A DNA stretch of 64,000 nucleotides from Bacillota bacterium (lineage in GTDB: Bacteria > Bacillota > Dehalobacteriia > UBA4068 > UBA4997): assembly GCA_021771915.1 (NCBI GenBank), contig JAETNY010000010.1, forward strand, positions 33,319 to 97,318. Direction: 5' to 3'. Positions within the stretch are counted from its first letter, which is position 1. Each line of letters starts with the position of its first letter. The notes below the pieces were generated by a model, which did no database searches, was not told the origin of the DNA, and saw only the letters and a list, made by a program, of their open reading frames with translations. The position numbers and the translations under genes are program-made. Of this stretch, positions 36,798 through 46,040 are shown piece after piece.

Positions 36798-36821
36798 ACG
36801 TGAACATGTAAGGGAGGCTTT

Positions 36822-38186
36822 ATGTCAAACGAACATTTTTATGAAAAACATGATGAAGGTTCTTTGAAAAATTCTGCGGAGGCAGAGGCTGGAAGCAATA
36901 AGGCCACTGTAACCAAGCCGGCTACAGTGGCGGTTGAAGATGTGCAGGCTCAAAACCTGCGGTGTGCCCAGCGTTTATCATTAAAAGGCAAGGTTTTTCT
37001 GGGCGGTTGCGCGGCGGCTTTGGTTTTGTTGCTGGCGCTGGCAGTTACTGTACTTATGCCTGGGCAGCCGGCGGCTATTCTGGTTGATGGCCAGCAGGTG
37101 GCGGTGCTGAAAAACCAGGCGCAGGCAGAAGCGGTTATTGCTGATTATTTGGCCGAGCAGAGTAAGCTTGTTGGTAATGAGGTTTTTTTTGCTGAGAATG
37201 TCCAGGTGGCGGAACAGGCGCGCGATGACTCCGAGGTTTTGAGCCGCGGCAACGCTGAAGCGGTCTTGGCGATGACTACCAGGCTGAAAACTAATGGCGC
37301 GGTAATTCGGGTTGAGGGTTCGCAGTTGTTGAGCGTAGCAAGTGTGGAAATTGCTACAGAAGCTTTGGACAACCTGAAAAAAACCTATCTGCCGGAGGAC
37401 GACACCATGCAGGTGTTGGAGGTTAAATTTAAGCAGGAAGTTGAAGTTGCGCCCAAAGAGGTTTTTGTTTCTGACCTGTTGAATTTAGACGAGGCCAAGC
37501 TGGCCATGAAAGACACCAGCCTGACCGGCACGGCGCCTGTGACGGTTCTGGTTATTTTGGAGAAAACCAAGGTTGAGGAAGTTCCTTATCAGACACGTTT
37601 TGAAACGGACGGCACCTTGCGTTATGGTCAGACCAAAACCAAACAGACTGGCGTTAATGGCAGCCGTGAGGTAACAATCCAGGTGGCGCAGGAAAACGGT
37701 CAGGAAATTGCCCGGCAGGAAATAAGCTCTAATACGCTGGTACAAGCGGTTGATGAAATTGTTTTGGAGGGTGCTGTGGTGCGCACAGCTTCCCGTTCCT
37801 TGCAGCAGGCCACGGACGCCGGCATGATTTGGCCAACTACGGCCACGCGTATTAGTTCCTATTATGGAGCGCGCAGCAGTGATAATCATACTGGTCTGGA
37901 TATTGACGGCGAAACTGGCGACCCGGTTTGGGCGGCCAAAGCCGGCACGGTGGTTACAGCTGGTTATTATGGTTCATATGGCAATCAGGTTGTAATCAGC
38001 CATGGTGATGGCTTGCAGACCAGATATGCGCATATGCAAAGTATTATGGTGAGCGTTGGTGATGAGGTAGCTATTGGCCAGCAGGTTGGTACGGAGGGCA
38101 GTACCGGCAGAAGCACTGGTAGTCATTTGCATTTTGAAGTGATTATTGATGGCCAGACCACGGACCCCTTGGCGTATATTAAATAA
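36822..38186 (+). CDS. Membrane-anchored G5-domain M23 peptidase
   Basis: A 454-residue protein: cytoplasmic N-terminus of about 57 residues, membrane helix at 58-79, a mostly beta/helical middle region, a G5 domain at about 247-325 (EEVPYQTRFETDGTL, TGVNGSREVTIQV) and a C-terminal M23 (LytM-type) domain at about 340-452. The zinc site is formed by H356 and D360 in NHTGLDID and by the HLHFE motif near 435. It would cut peptidoglycan cross-links outside the cell or act as a regulator of division. It has its own elaborate promoter and a strong ribosome site (AAGGGAGG). Confidence 0.92.
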   Translation: MSNEHFYEKHDEGSLKNSAEAEAGSNKATVTKPATVAVEDVQAQNLRCAQRLSLKGKVFLGGCAAALVLLLALAVTVLMPGQPAAILVDGQQVAVLKNQAQAEAVIADYLAEQSKLVGNEVFFAENVQVAEQARDDSEVLSRGNAEAVLAMTTRLKTNGAVIRVEGSQLLSVASVEIATEALDNLKKTYLPEDDTMQVLEVKFKQEVEVAPKEVFVSDLLNLDEAKLAMKDTSLTGTAPVTVLVILEKTKVEEVPYQTRFETDGTLRYGQTKTKQTGVNGSREVTIQVAQENGQEIARQEISSNTLVQAVDEIVLEGAVVRTASRSLQQATDAGMIWPTTATRISSYYGARSSDNHTGLDIDGETGDPVWAAKAGTVVTAGYYGSYGNQVVISHGDGLQTRYAHMQSIMVSVGDEVAIGQQVGTEGSTGRSTGSHLHFEVIIDGQTTDPLAYIK

Positions 38187-38220
38187 TTAAATGGTTTTGC
38201 TTAAGATTTTTGTTGATTTA

Positions 38221-38254
38221 AGGGAGTTATGCTTGCATAACTCTCTTTTATTTT
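38221..38254 (+). terminator. Terminator after the M23 peptidase
   Basis: AGGGAGTTATGC pairs with GCATAACTCTCT (one mismatch) around TT, ending in TTTTATTTT. Confidence 0.88.
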
Positions 38255-38419
38255 AAAAAATTGGAAAAAAAATTTAAAAAGCTTAAGTGATTTTAAAAAA
38301 ATTAACGAATTAATAGGTGAAGATTAAAGCGCGCTTATCTTCTGGAGGCTTTGAGAAATATTTTATTAAATTGTGAAAATAAATTTTTGTGGTAGTGTAC
38401 AGACCACCAGGAGGCAGTT
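38255..38419 (+). promoter_or_regulatory. Leader of the first ECF sigma gene
   Basis: AT-rich, with a weak promoter candidate TTGTGA about 16 bp before TAGTGT near 38375-38400. A good ribosome site (CAGGAGG) precedes the start. Nothing else is recognised. Confidence 0.3.
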
Positions 38420-39064
38420 ATGTTTAGCACACATAATGAGCAGGGCCTTTTGGAACAGAGAGTGTTCCGGGCGGCGGTTAAGCAGGAGGATATGATGGTT
38501 ATTTGTAATGCGCCAGATGAGCAGAGGTTGCTTTTGGCCTTGCGTCAGCAGCCGGAGCAGGGTCTGGCGGCGGCCATAGAACAGTATGGCAGCCTGGTGC
38601 AGGCCGTAATTCGGCGGACGCTTGGCGCGGCCAGACCTCAGGACGTGGAGGAGTGTACGTCAGAGGTATTTTGGCGTTTTTATCAAAATGCGGCAAATTT
38701 TCAACCGGGACGCAGTTTGAAAAGCTATCTTTGCGGTATTGCCCGGCATGTGGCGATAGACCGTCTGCGTCAGCTTGGGCGCACTGATTGGCTGCAACTG
38801 CCCCAGGACGAAAATGCGTTGGGCGTTTGGGCTGACCCGGCTGATGAGTTGGCCGCGGCTGACCGGCAACAGTTGGTGCAGCAATGTGTGGACGCCCTGC
38901 CGCAGCCAGACCGTGATATTTTTATCCTGCGCTATTATTTTGGCGAGCGCGTTAACGCTATCGCCAGCCGACTGGGGTTGGAGGCTAAGGCTGTGGAAAA
39001 CCGTTTGTATCAGGGGCGGCTGCGGCTGAAAAAAGCCTTAGTGGAAAGGGGTATCGAACTATGA
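38420..39064 (+). CDS. ECF-type RNA polymerase sigma factor
   Basis: A 214-residue sigma-70-family factor. Region 2 lies at about 50-120 (AIEQYGSLVQAVIRRTL, VEECTSEVFWRFYQNAANF, SLKSYLCGIARHVAIDRLR) and region 4 at about 152-208 (LPQPDRDIFILRYYFGERVNAIASRLGLEAKAVENRLYQGRLRLKKAL). There is no region 3, as in ECF factors. An N-terminal extension of about 35 residues precedes region 2, and an internal ATG near 38492 is an alternative start. Its stop overlaps the next gene, a membrane protein that probably acts as its anti-sigma factor. Confidence 0.9.
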   Translation: MFSTHNEQGLLEQRVFRAAVKQEDMMVICNAPDEQRLLLALRQQPEQGLAAAIEQYGSLVQAVIRRTLGAARPQDVEECTSEVFWRFYQNAANFQPGRSLKSYLCGIARHVAIDRLRQLGRTDWLQLPQDENALGVWADPADELAAADRQQLVQQCVDALPQPDRDIFILRYYFGERVNAIASRLGLEAKAVENRLYQGRLRLKKALVERGIEL

Positions 39065-40245
39065 TTAGAAATAATACGCCCGAATTTAAACCAAATTATC
39101 AGCAGGATAATTACCAGGAATTGACGATACAGGAATTAATGGAGGGATATATTATGCCAAACGATTTTAATACAGATTTATTATTGCCACAGGAACTTTC
39201 TGATGCAGAGCAGCAGAAAATTTTACAGCAGACTTTGAATAGAACAGCGCCGGGAACTGCTGCGCCGCGCCGCGCTCAACGCCGTGGACTGCCGCGCCGC
39301 CGCATGTTGGTTTTTACGCTGGCTGCCGTGATGCTGCTGGTGATGAGTTCTCTGGCTTTGGCGGAATTTGCATTGAATAAGGATTTTTTTGGCTTCTTTA
39401 ATGCTTCAAATGGTCAGCTGCCGCATCAATCCGGCCAGGAAATTAATCAGCAGGTTACCAATAATGGCGCTACGCTTACCGTGGAGCAGGTTTTGGGCGA
39501 TAAACAGACGATTTATGTGCTGCTGGACTTTGTTGCGCCGGAGGGCGTGGTGCTGGCCGAGGGCAGTTATCAATGGGACCAGGCTTATGTCTGGCTTTCT
39601 GAGAGCAAAGGCTGCGGTTATAGTTTTGAAACCCTGCCGGACGATGACCCAACGGATAACCGTGTTCGCATGATGTTGTGCTTAAATGCTGATGATTCTC
39701 TGCAAGGGCAGAATGTGGATTTGACGCTGGGCGATTTGAAGCTTTATGATATAGAAAAGATGGATTATACTACGGTGGTGGTCGGCGAATGGAAATTAAG
39801 CTTTAAGCTTGATTATACGCCGAGCAGTCAGGTAATTGCGCAGGATTTGACTATTATGCTGGGCGAGGCTGAAATTCAGCTGATTAGTTTGGAAATTTCA
39901 CCGCTTACCATGATTTTGAATTTGCAGATTAATAACGCCGAGGGATATGTGGCGCCGGAGGGTTATGTGGAGCCGCAGGGCGGCAGTGTGGAAATTCTGG
40001 ACGACGGCACCGAGGTAATGCATGATTATGCGGATAGTCCGGCAGAGGTTAAGCTGGGCGATATATTGAGTGATTTTGATTACTTTACCGTTACGCTTAA
40101 GGACGGCACGGTTCTGCCGACCAGAGGCGGCAGCTCTAACAGCGACGGCTCGCGCTATCAGATTATTTTTGAGTTCGGCGAGATTTTGAATTTTGAGGAG
40201 ATTGCCAGCATTATTTATATGGGTCAGGAATTGAAGCTGCAATAA
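39061..40245 (+). CDS. Probable anti-sigma factor, DUF4179-type membrane protein
   Basis: A 394-residue protein: N-terminal cytoplasmic part of 81 residues, one helix at 82-101, then a large extracellular beta-rich domain (NKDFFGFFNAS, IYVLLDFVAPEGVVL). This layout is that of DUF4179 anti-sigma proteins, which hold an ECF factor at the membrane until a signal arrives. The ATG overlaps the sigma stop by 4 nt. The cytoplasmic region has no zinc-binding HxxxCxxC motif. Confidence 0.78.
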   Translation: MIRNNTPEFKPNYQQDNYQELTIQELMEGYIMPNDFNTDLLLPQELSDAEQQKILQQTLNRTAPGTAAPRRAQRRGLPRRRMLVFTLAAVMLLVMSSLALAEFALNKDFFGFFNASNGQLPHQSGQEINQQVTNNGATLTVEQVLGDKQTIYVLLDFVAPEGVVLAEGSYQWDQAYVWLSESKGCGYSFETLPDDDPTDNRVRMMLCLNADDSLQGQNVDLTLGDLKLYDIEKMDYTTVVVGEWKLSFKLDYTPSSQVIAQDLTIMLGEAEIQLISLEISPLTMILNLQINNAEGYVAPEGYVEPQGGSVEILDDGTEVMHDYADSPAEVKLGDILSDFDYFTVTLKDGTVLPTRGGSSNSDGSRYQIIFEFGEILNFEEIASIIYMGQELKLQ

Positions 40246-40276
40246 GAAATGGAAAATATCTAACTGCGATATATAC

Positions 40277-40308
40277 AAAAACCGTCGGGGCATAACCCGA
40301 CGGTTTTT
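40277..40308 (+). terminator. Terminator of the first sigma/anti-sigma module
   Basis: AAAAACCGTCGGG pairs with CCCGACGGTTTTT around GCATAA. Perfect stem with a T5 tail; the A-run makes it usable from the other side too. Confidence 0.92.
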
Positions 40309-40320
40309 AGTATCTAACAT

Positions 40321-40358
40321 ATAACCCAGCCGCATTTTAACTGGAACGGCTGGGTTAT
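40321..40358 (-). terminator. Hairpin after the convergent module
   Basis: ATAACCCAGCCG pairs perfectly with CGGCTGGGTTAT around a 14-nt loop. It lies after the stop of the leftward gene, with a weak T-run. Confidence 0.7.
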
Positions 40359-40380
40359 TGCAAATAAAATTCTGATTAAC

Positions 40381-40935
40381 CTACCACAGTGTTAACCAGC
40401 TCAAGGCTCTGGCCGCCCAATGCGGCATAATCTGCCAGATATTGGCCGGCTTGGAACAGTGGATAAATTCTGTCGGCCTGATAAATGGCTTGAGCGCCTG
40501 GTCGTTTTGTTTACGCAGCGGATAGCTGCAAATTTCCGGTGTGTTGTGGGCAACAGTGTTGTCAGACAGCGGCATAATGCTCTGCTCGGTATTGTATGCG
40601 GAGCGTTCGGTTGCTGTCTCATCTTGCATAACGCTACGGGCAACGGATTGTTCTGGCGGCTGACTGGCTGTGCGCACTATGTTGCCGGGCGGTGATACCT
40701 CCTCGGGCTGCGGCCAAAACTGCAAACCGATGGTGAGCAGCAAACAGGCTGCGCATAAGCTGGCTGCTGCGGCCGGCCACACCCTTCGGGGAAAAGCCAG
40801 CGTTTGCCGGGGGCGTGCCGTATAAAGGCTGCGCGTGGCCGTCAAAAGCTGCTCGCTGGGGCGGATATTGTCAAAAAGCTCACAATAGGCCGGAGCAAAG
40901 GGAGCATTTAAATCCGAGTTTTTATCAAAGTTCAA
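40381..40935 (-). CDS. Single-pass membrane protein, probable anti-sigma factor of the second module
   Basis: A 184-residue protein with a cytoplasmic N-terminal region of about 50 residues, one helix at about 52-72, and a polar Q/S/T/N-rich exterior part. It follows an ECF sigma gene by 70 nt, which is the main reason to call it an anti-sigma factor; no family was recognised. Start: ATG 40989 is in frame but has no ribosome site, while TTG 40935 stands 9 nt after AAGGAGG and is preferred. Confidence 0.6.
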   Translation of the reverse strand: MNFDKNSDLNAPFAPAYCELFDNIRPSEQLLTATRSLYTARPRQTLAFPRRVWPAAAASLCAACLLLTIGLQFWPQPEEVSPPGNIVRTASQPPEQSVARSVMQDETATERSAYNTEQSIMPLSDNTVAHNTPEICSYPLRKQNDQALKPFIRPTEFIHCSKPANIWQIMPHWAARALSWLTLW

Positions 40936-41005
40936 TTTTTTCCGCCTCCTTAAATTAAAAATTTCTGTTTGACATAAAAGTTTTTCCATTTGCTTTCATT
41001 TGTGG

Positions 41006-41530
41006 TTATTTCACCGCGGCTGCGATTTCTTCACCTCCCGTCAATATGTCCTGTAATTGCCGCCGCGCCCTGGTTAACTGCATGCGCACTGTTCCCTCTT
41101 TTTTTTCCAGCATTTGGGCAATTTCCGCCGTTGACAGGTCTTCATAATAGAAAAGGTGAATTAAAACGCGATAATCTGGCGGCAGGCGTTTCAGCGCCTC
41201 TGCCAAATCAACTAAATCCTCCCGACTGCTAAGAAAATCCGGCGCCGCGTTTTCCGCGGTTAAATTATCCTCCAGGGGTTGGGTATGGCGGCGAAAGGCA
41301 GAACTCCAAAGGCTTTTGCTGCGGTTAAGGGTAACCCGAATAAACCAGGCTTTTTCATGCTCTGCATCGATAAAAACCGGTTTTTTGGTCAGATAACGCA
41401 GGAAAACCTGTTGAAAGATATCCTCTGCATCAGCCTGATTGCCGCAACGAGCATAGGCCAGCTTATAAACCAACTGTCCTTGGCGTTCAATCAGCTGATT
41501 GAAATCCTGATGTTCATCGACAAAAGGCAT
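41006..41530 (-). CDS. ECF-type RNA polymerase sigma factor
   Basis: A 174-residue ECF factor: region 2 with LVYKLAYARCGNQADAEDIFQQVFLRYL and EKAWFIRVTLNRSKSLW, and region 4 with LKRLPPDYRVLIHLFYYEDLSTAEIAQMLEKKEGTVRMQLTRAR. It resembles the Clostridia sigma factors paired with membrane anti-sigma proteins. It is transcribed leftward, towards the first sigma module, and is followed by its likely membrane partner. Confidence 0.92.
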   Translation of the reverse strand: MPFVDEHQDFNQLIERQGQLVYKLAYARCGNQADAEDIFQQVFLRYLTKKPVFIDAEHEKAWFIRVTLNRSKSLWSSAFRRHTQPLEDNLTAENAAPDFLSSREDLVDLAEALKRLPPDYRVLIHLFYYEDLSTAEIAQMLEKKEGTVRMQLTRARRQLQDILTGGEEIAAAVK

Positions 41531-41836
41531 AGAGTTGCTTCCTTTCTGATAGAGTTCTATTTATAACACCCGGCAACAGCCAGAAATGCCACACAGATTT
41601 TGCAAAAAATCAAAAAAATTTGGGCGCTTGCTTGACGATAGGGTTTAATAAATATATAATAAACAATAGCAACAGAAATTAAAAGCTTTAATTACAGATT
41701 TGCCGGCAAAATTTTTTAAGAAACGGAACAGGTTTTAATAAACTGAAAAGTTTAACCGGCTTAAGTTTAAATGGCTGGAAAGATTTAATATTATAATAAT
41801 GTAAGAGGTGTAAAGTTTGAAAGGAGCAGAATTTTG
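41531..41836. promoter_or_regulatory. Divergent intergenic region
   Basis: 306 nt. It holds the leader of the leftward sigma gene (TATAAA about 35 nt before its start, no clear -35), the rightward promoter at 41632-41660, a TTTGCCGGCAAA palindrome at 41699-41710, and two adjacent copies of a 15-bp repeat beginning AAGTTTAA at 41748 and 41763. No gene is visible. Confidence 0.5.
41632..41660 (+). promoter_or_regulatory. Promoter of the UbiA-radical SAM operon
   Basis: TTGACG (41632-41637), 17 bp, TATAAT (41655-41660). The leader to the first gene is about 170 nt. Confidence 0.8.
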
Positions 41837-42850
41837 ATGTTTATTGGGGAGAAAATTGGCTTTTGGTTTAAAAATGCCCGGCCGGTGTCTTTGCCGCAGA
41901 GTTTGTTACCGGCGGCGGTGGCGTTGGGACTGGCGGCCAGTCAGCGGCCAGCGGAGTTTTCTTTGTTTTGGGGGTTACTGGCGGTGTTGGGCGTGGCGCT
42001 GGCGCATTTGAGCCTAAACTTGTTTGATGATTATTTTGATTACAGTAAACTTAAAAGCGATTATCGGCGAAAGCTGGCGGCTAAGGGGCAACAGGCGCGA
42101 ACCAGCAAATGTCCGTATCTGTTAAATGGTTCGGCCACGCAGTCCGAGTTGTTGCTGGCCTGTCTGGCTTTTGGCGCGGCGGCCTGCCTTTGCGGTTTGC
42201 CCATCTTGCTGGTGCGCGGCTCCGTCATTCTCTGGCCGGTGGTTTTATGTTTGTTTCTGGGTTTCTTTTATTCCGCGCCGCCGCTGCGTTTAAGCTATCA
42301 TGGTCTGGGCGAAATTATTATTGGCATTATCTTTGGCCCCCTGCTGATGTTGGGTGTTTATCTTTCGGCCTGCGGCAGTCTGGATTTTGTCATCTGGCCG
42401 CTGGCTGTTTCCATGGGGCTGTTGGTCTGCAATATTGCTTATGTTCATTCGCTTTTGGATATTGCGCCGGATAAATACGCCGGCAAAAGTTCTCTGCCGG
42501 AAATTCTGCCAACGCCTGACGCTAAACGCTGGGGCAGTTTTATCTTTACCTTTGGCGCGTTCGGTATTATGGAAATTCTGACTATCGTTCAAGTGTTTCC
42601 CCCGGCCTGGCTGCTGACTCTGCTGGCGCTGCCGCTGGCTGCCGCCGCTTATGCTTCGGTTAAGGTTTGGCTGCGCGCGCCGCATCAGCCCTTTCCGCGT
42701 CTTTGGTGGTTTGGGCCGATGGCTAACTGGCCGGCAATTTGTGCGCAAAAGCTGGATTGGTTTATGGTGCGCTGGTATTTGGCGCGCAATTTGATGGTTT
42801 GGTTCAGCCTTTGCAGTCTGGCCGCTTGTTGGCTGGATTATCTGTTTTAA
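41837..42850 (+). CDS. UbiA-family prenyltransferase
   Basis: A 337-residue polytopic membrane protein. The first Asp-rich motif is NLFDDYFDY and the second is DIAPDKYAGKSSLPE, as in MenA/UbiA enzymes that attach a prenyl chain to an aromatic acceptor. KCPYLLNGSATQSELL and YSAPPLRLSYHGLGEIIIGIIFGPLL are MenA-like segments. No other quinone genes are present in the window, so the acceptor is open. Start: TTG 41834 directly precedes ATG 41837; AAGGAG lies 10 nt upstream. It is followed after about 30 nt by a radical SAM gene. Confidence 0.88.
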   Translation: MFIGEKIGFWFKNARPVSLPQSLLPAAVALGLAASQRPAEFSLFWGLLAVLGVALAHLSLNLFDDYFDYSKLKSDYRRKLAAKGQQARTSKCPYLLNGSATQSELLLACLAFGAAACLCGLPILLVRGSVILWPVVLCLFLGFFYSAPPLRLSYHGLGEIIIGIIFGPLLMLGVYLSACGSLDFVIWPLAVSMGLLVCNIAYVHSLLDIAPDKYAGKSSLPEILPTPDAKRWGSFIFTFGAFGIMEILTIVQVFPPAWLLTLLALPLAAAAYASVKVWLRAPHQPFPRLWWFGPMANWPAICAQKLDWFMVRWYLARNLMVWFSLCSLAACWLDYLF

Positions 42851-42883
42851 GCCGGATAATTTTTATTTGATATGGGGTTTTAT

Positions 42884-43789
42884 ATGCTGAAACAATTATT
42901 TTATCTGCCCTGGTGGTTCTTCCGTTCCCGTATTCTGGGGCAGAAGCGACCGCTGCAAACGGTGCTTTTTGTGTCTAATATCTGTAACCTGCGCTGTAAG
43001 CATTGCTCTGACGCTACGCACGCCGGCGGTATCAACAAGAGTTTTTTGCAGTTGCATGAGGAAATGGAATATTCTTATGTGCGCGGCTCCCGGTTTATTG
43101 ATTTTGAGGGTGGCGAGCCAACGCTCTGGCATGATGAATTTGGCCATACGCTGAATGATTTGCTGGATTTAAGCCGGAAAATCGGTTTTTATTCGGCTAC
43201 GGTTACCACTAACGCCCAACGTCCTTTTGCCGGGCTGCGTGCCGACTCTATCTGGGTTAGTCTGGACGGCGTGGGGCATTGGCATGATAAAATTCGCGGC
43301 GAGGGGGCTTTTGCCCGGCTGGAGGAGAATCTGGCCGGTTGTGGTCACCCAAACGTCAGTGTGAATATGGCGATTAATAAGCTGAATTATCAAGCGGTAT
43401 CGGAAACTATTGAATATGCCAAAGAAAGCCCGTATATACGGCAGATTTCTTTGAATTTTCATACGCCATATCCCGGCACGGAGCATATGGCGCTGGAATG
43501 GCCGCTGCGCGAACAGATTATTGATGAAATTATTGATTATAAAAAGCGCAGCTATCCGATTATGAACAGTGTTTCCGGTTTGAAGCTGATGCGGCACAAT
43601 CAATTTCCCAAGGATTGTTGGGTCAGCAATTTTATTCTGGCGGACGGTACCAAGCTTGTGGAATGTCCGGGTAAAAGCGCCGGCGTTTGCGACCAGTGCG
43701 GTTTTTGCATGGCCGGGGAAATGCGGAGTGTTTTCACCCTGAAGCCAGACACTATACTGGCCGGACTGAAGCTGAGATTACCAAATTAA
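42884..43789 (+). CDS. Radical SAM protein
   Basis: A 301-residue protein with the [4Fe-4S] motif CNLRCKHC near residue 33, the GGEPTL motif for S-adenosylmethionine binding, and a C-terminal cysteine cluster (CPGKSAGVCDQCGFCMAG) that may hold a second cluster. The layout resembles small SPASM/HpnH-like enzymes, but I cannot name the reaction. Start: ATG 42872 is in frame too, but has no ribosome site. The gene is tightly linked to the UbiA gene before it and a lipoprotein gene 14 nt after it. Confidence 0.85.
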   Translation: MLKQLFYLPWWFFRSRILGQKRPLQTVLFVSNICNLRCKHCSDATHAGGINKSFLQLHEEMEYSYVRGSRFIDFEGGEPTLWHDEFGHTLNDLLDLSRKIGFYSATVTTNAQRPFAGLRADSIWVSLDGVGHWHDKIRGEGAFARLEENLAGCGHPNVSVNMAINKLNYQAVSETIEYAKESPYIRQISLNFHTPYPGTEHMALEWPLREQIIDEIIDYKKRSYPIMNSVSGLKLMRHNQFPKDCWVSNFILADGTKLVECPGKSAGVCDQCGFCMAGEMRSVFTLKPDTILAGLKLRLPN

Positions 43790-43803
43790 GGGGATAATAG
43801 TTA

Positions 43804-44682
43804 ATGAAAAAAGTTTTATCAATTATTTTAATAGTAATTTGCTGCGGCCTGCTTACTGGCTGCGGCGAGGAGGCTGGTAAGTCGGCCGGCGAAAGCGGCG
43901 ATTATTATAACGAGTTTATGGCGACCGATGCGCCGGCGGACGGCTGGTATCAGATTACGGCGGAAGCGCATGTGGAGGACGTTTTGCCATTGGTTTATTT
44001 GCAGGCGCAGGCGGAAACAACGCCGAATTTGGAGTTGACATTTAATTCGGCGCAGGGGGACATTAGCCTGGATTATGTTAAGCCGGACGGTGAGGTGCTG
44101 CCGTTATGCGGTAATGCGGTGACGGATATAACCACGCCAACGACAATGACCGTGCCGCTGACGGTGCTGGCCGGCGAAAGCTGCCTGCAATGGACAGCAA
44201 CGGCGGACGCGGCGGCAGCTGCTGATTTTAAACTTACTATCAGCAATATGAACGGCGTGGATATTGCAATACGCAATTCAATAGAAGAAAAGAAATGGCA
44301 GGAACTTAAAGAAGGCCTGCCCGAACTAAACCCGTCTTTGGGCGGTAACTGGCAGGGTGTGAATAATCGTTCGCTGGTTTTGCAGGCCGGGGAGCATTTT
44401 GCCTTTGCTTATCCATCGCCGCAGGAGGAGGATACGCTGGGTATGCTGGCTTGGCTGGCAGAACCTACCGGCGATTTGCAACTGGTGTATGTGCAGCCGG
44501 ACGGTGTGGATAAACTGTTGTGGTCGAGCGAGGGACGAGATGAATGGCTGATTAATTTGGATATAGACTTGCTGCCGGGTGGGGGCCGGCTGGAATGGCG
44601 CTCTGAAAACGGTTGTGAATGTACGTTGAATTTTATCATTGAATACAGCGAAGAAGCCGGCGTTACCGGGTTCAGTGCTTAA
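43804..44682 (+). CDS. Lipoprotein with an internal duplication, function unknown
   Basis: A 292-residue lipoprotein (lipobox LLTGC, C20). Two similar beta-rich units are visible: GDISLDYVKPDG at about 85-96 with LAGESCLQW at 122-130, and GDLQLVYVQPDG at about 223-234 with LPGGGRLEW at 257-265. A charged helix (160-172) lies between them. I recognise no family. It lies in the middle of the UbiA/radical SAM/ThiC-like operon. Confidence 0.78.
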   Translation: MKKVLSIILIVICCGLLTGCGEEAGKSAGESGDYYNEFMATDAPADGWYQITAEAHVEDVLPLVYLQAQAETTPNLELTFNSAQGDISLDYVKPDGEVLPLCGNAVTDITTPTTMTVPLTVLAGESCLQWTATADAAAAADFKLTISNMNGVDIAIRNSIEEKKWQELKEGLPELNPSLGGNWQGVNNRSLVLQAGEHFAFAYPSPQEEDTLGMLAWLAEPTGDLQLVYVQPDGVDKLLWSSEGRDEWLINLDIDLLPGGGRLEWRSENGCECTLNFIIEYSEEAGVTGFSA

Positions 44683-44720
44683 TTAACTGATTTTAATACA
44701 ATAATGGAGGCATAAAATAT

Positions 44721-46028
44721 ATGATGGAATATACAACACAAATGGCGGCGGCGCGGCAGGGAACCATAACGCCGCAAATGTTGGCGGCGGCGGAGCATGA
44801 GGGCATTGCTCCGGAGCAGCTGCGCGCGCAGTTGGCGGCAGGGCAGGCGGTTCTGCCGGCCAATAAGGGACATAAATGTTTAAAGCCTTATGCGGTGGGG
44901 CGACAGCTGAAAACCAAAATTAATGTTAATCTGGGTACTTCGCGCGATTGTCTGGATATTGAGCAGGAGCTGGCAAAGATGCAGAGCGCTGTGGATATGG
45001 GTGCAGAGGCGATTATGGATTTAAGCACCTTTGGCGATACGCGCGCCTTTCGGCGGCGTTTGACGCAGGAATGTCCGGCCATGCTGGGGACGGTGCCAAT
45101 TTATGATGCGCTGGTCTATTATAACAAGCCGCTGGCCGAGATTTCGGCGCAGGAATGGCTGGCTGTTTTCCGTATGCATGCGGAGGACGGCGTGGATTTT
45201 ATGACTATTCACTGTGGTATGAATCGCAGCACGGCCGAGCGTTTTCATAACAATCCCCGTTTGCTGAACATAGTTTCACGCGGCGGCAGTCTGATGTTTG
45301 CCTGGATGCGAGCGACTGGGCAGGAAAATCCTTTTTTTGAGTATTTTGATGAGGTTTTGGCTATCTGCCGGGAGTATGATGTAACGCTGAGTTTGGGTGA
45401 TGCTTGCCGGCCGGGCTGTTTGGCTGACGCTGGGGACGCGGCGCAGATTGAGGAGCTTATTGTGCTGGGCGAGTTGACTAAACGCGCCTGGGCGCAGGAC
45501 GTGCAGGTGATGATTGAAGGGCCGGGGCATATGCAGCTAAATCAGATTGCGGCCAATATGCAGATTGAGCAGACGCTTTGCCATGGCGCGCCCTTTTATG
45601 TGCTGGGGCCGTTGGTGACGGACGTTGCGCCGGGCTACGACCATATTACGGCGGCTATTGGCGGCGCGGTGGCGGCGGCAGCCGGGGCGGCTTTTCTCTG
45701 TTATGTGACGCCGGCCGAGCATTTGCGTCTGCCTGATGTGGACGATGTTAAGGAGGGCATTGTGGCGGCAAGGATTGCCGCTCATGCGGCAGATTTGGCT
45801 AAGGGTATTCCCGGGGCGAGAGAATGGGACGACGCTATGGCTCAGGCGCGTCGCAGTCTGGATTGGGAGGCGCAGTTTAATTTGGCGATTGACCCGGAAA
45901 AGGCGCGGCGTTATCGGGCATCTTCCCGGCCCGATTGTGAGGATGTTTGCACTATGTGTGGCAAGATGTGTGCGGTAAGAAATATGAATAAGGCGCTTAA
46001 TAATGAAACGGTAGATATAATGGAATAA
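44721..46028 (+). CDS. thiC: Phosphomethylpyrimidine synthase ThiC (or a BzaF-type paralogue)
   Basis: A 435-residue radical SAM enzyme that turns aminoimidazole ribotide into the thiamine pyrimidine. Motifs include [63 protein letters not shown] and the C-terminal cluster motif CTMCGKMC. The same fold and motif occur in BzaF (5-hydroxybenzimidazole synthase). No thi-box/TPP riboswitch is visible upstream and no other thiamine or cobamide gene is near, so context does not decide. It is 38 nt after the lipoprotein gene. Confidence 0.85.
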   Translation: MMEYTTQMAAARQGTITPQMLAAAEHEGIAPEQLRAQLAAGQAVLPANKGHKCLKPYAVGRQLKTKINVNLGTSRDCLDIEQELAKMQSAVDMGAEAIMDLSTFGDTRAFRRRLTQECPAMLGTVPIYDALVYYNKPLAEISAQEWLAVFRMHAEDGVDFMTIHCGMNRSTAERFHNNPRLLNIVSRGGSLMFAWMRATGQENPFFEYFDEVLAICREYDVTLSLGDACRPGCLADAGDAAQIEELIVLGELTKRAWAQDVQVMIEGPGHMQLNQIAANMQIEQTLCHGAPFYVLGPLVTDVAPGYDHITAAIGGAVAAAAGAAFLCYVTPAEHLRLPDVDDVKEGIVAARIAAHAADLAKGIPGAREWDDAMAQARRSLDWEAQFNLAIDPEKARRYRASSRPDCEDVCTMCGKMCAVRNMNKALNNETVDIME

Positions 46029-46040
46029 GAAGATGATATA

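Noticed and set aside
36667..36821. c-di-AMP (ydaO) riboswitch before the M23 peptidase
   Set aside because: The leader has nested stems but none of the conserved ydaO sequence blocks that I remember.
44683..44720. TPP riboswitch before thiC
   Set aside because: The gap is only 38 nt and holds no thi-box sequence.
46029..46040. Fluoride riboswitch before crcB
   Set aside because: Only 12 nt separate it from thiC, and no such motif lies further upstream.
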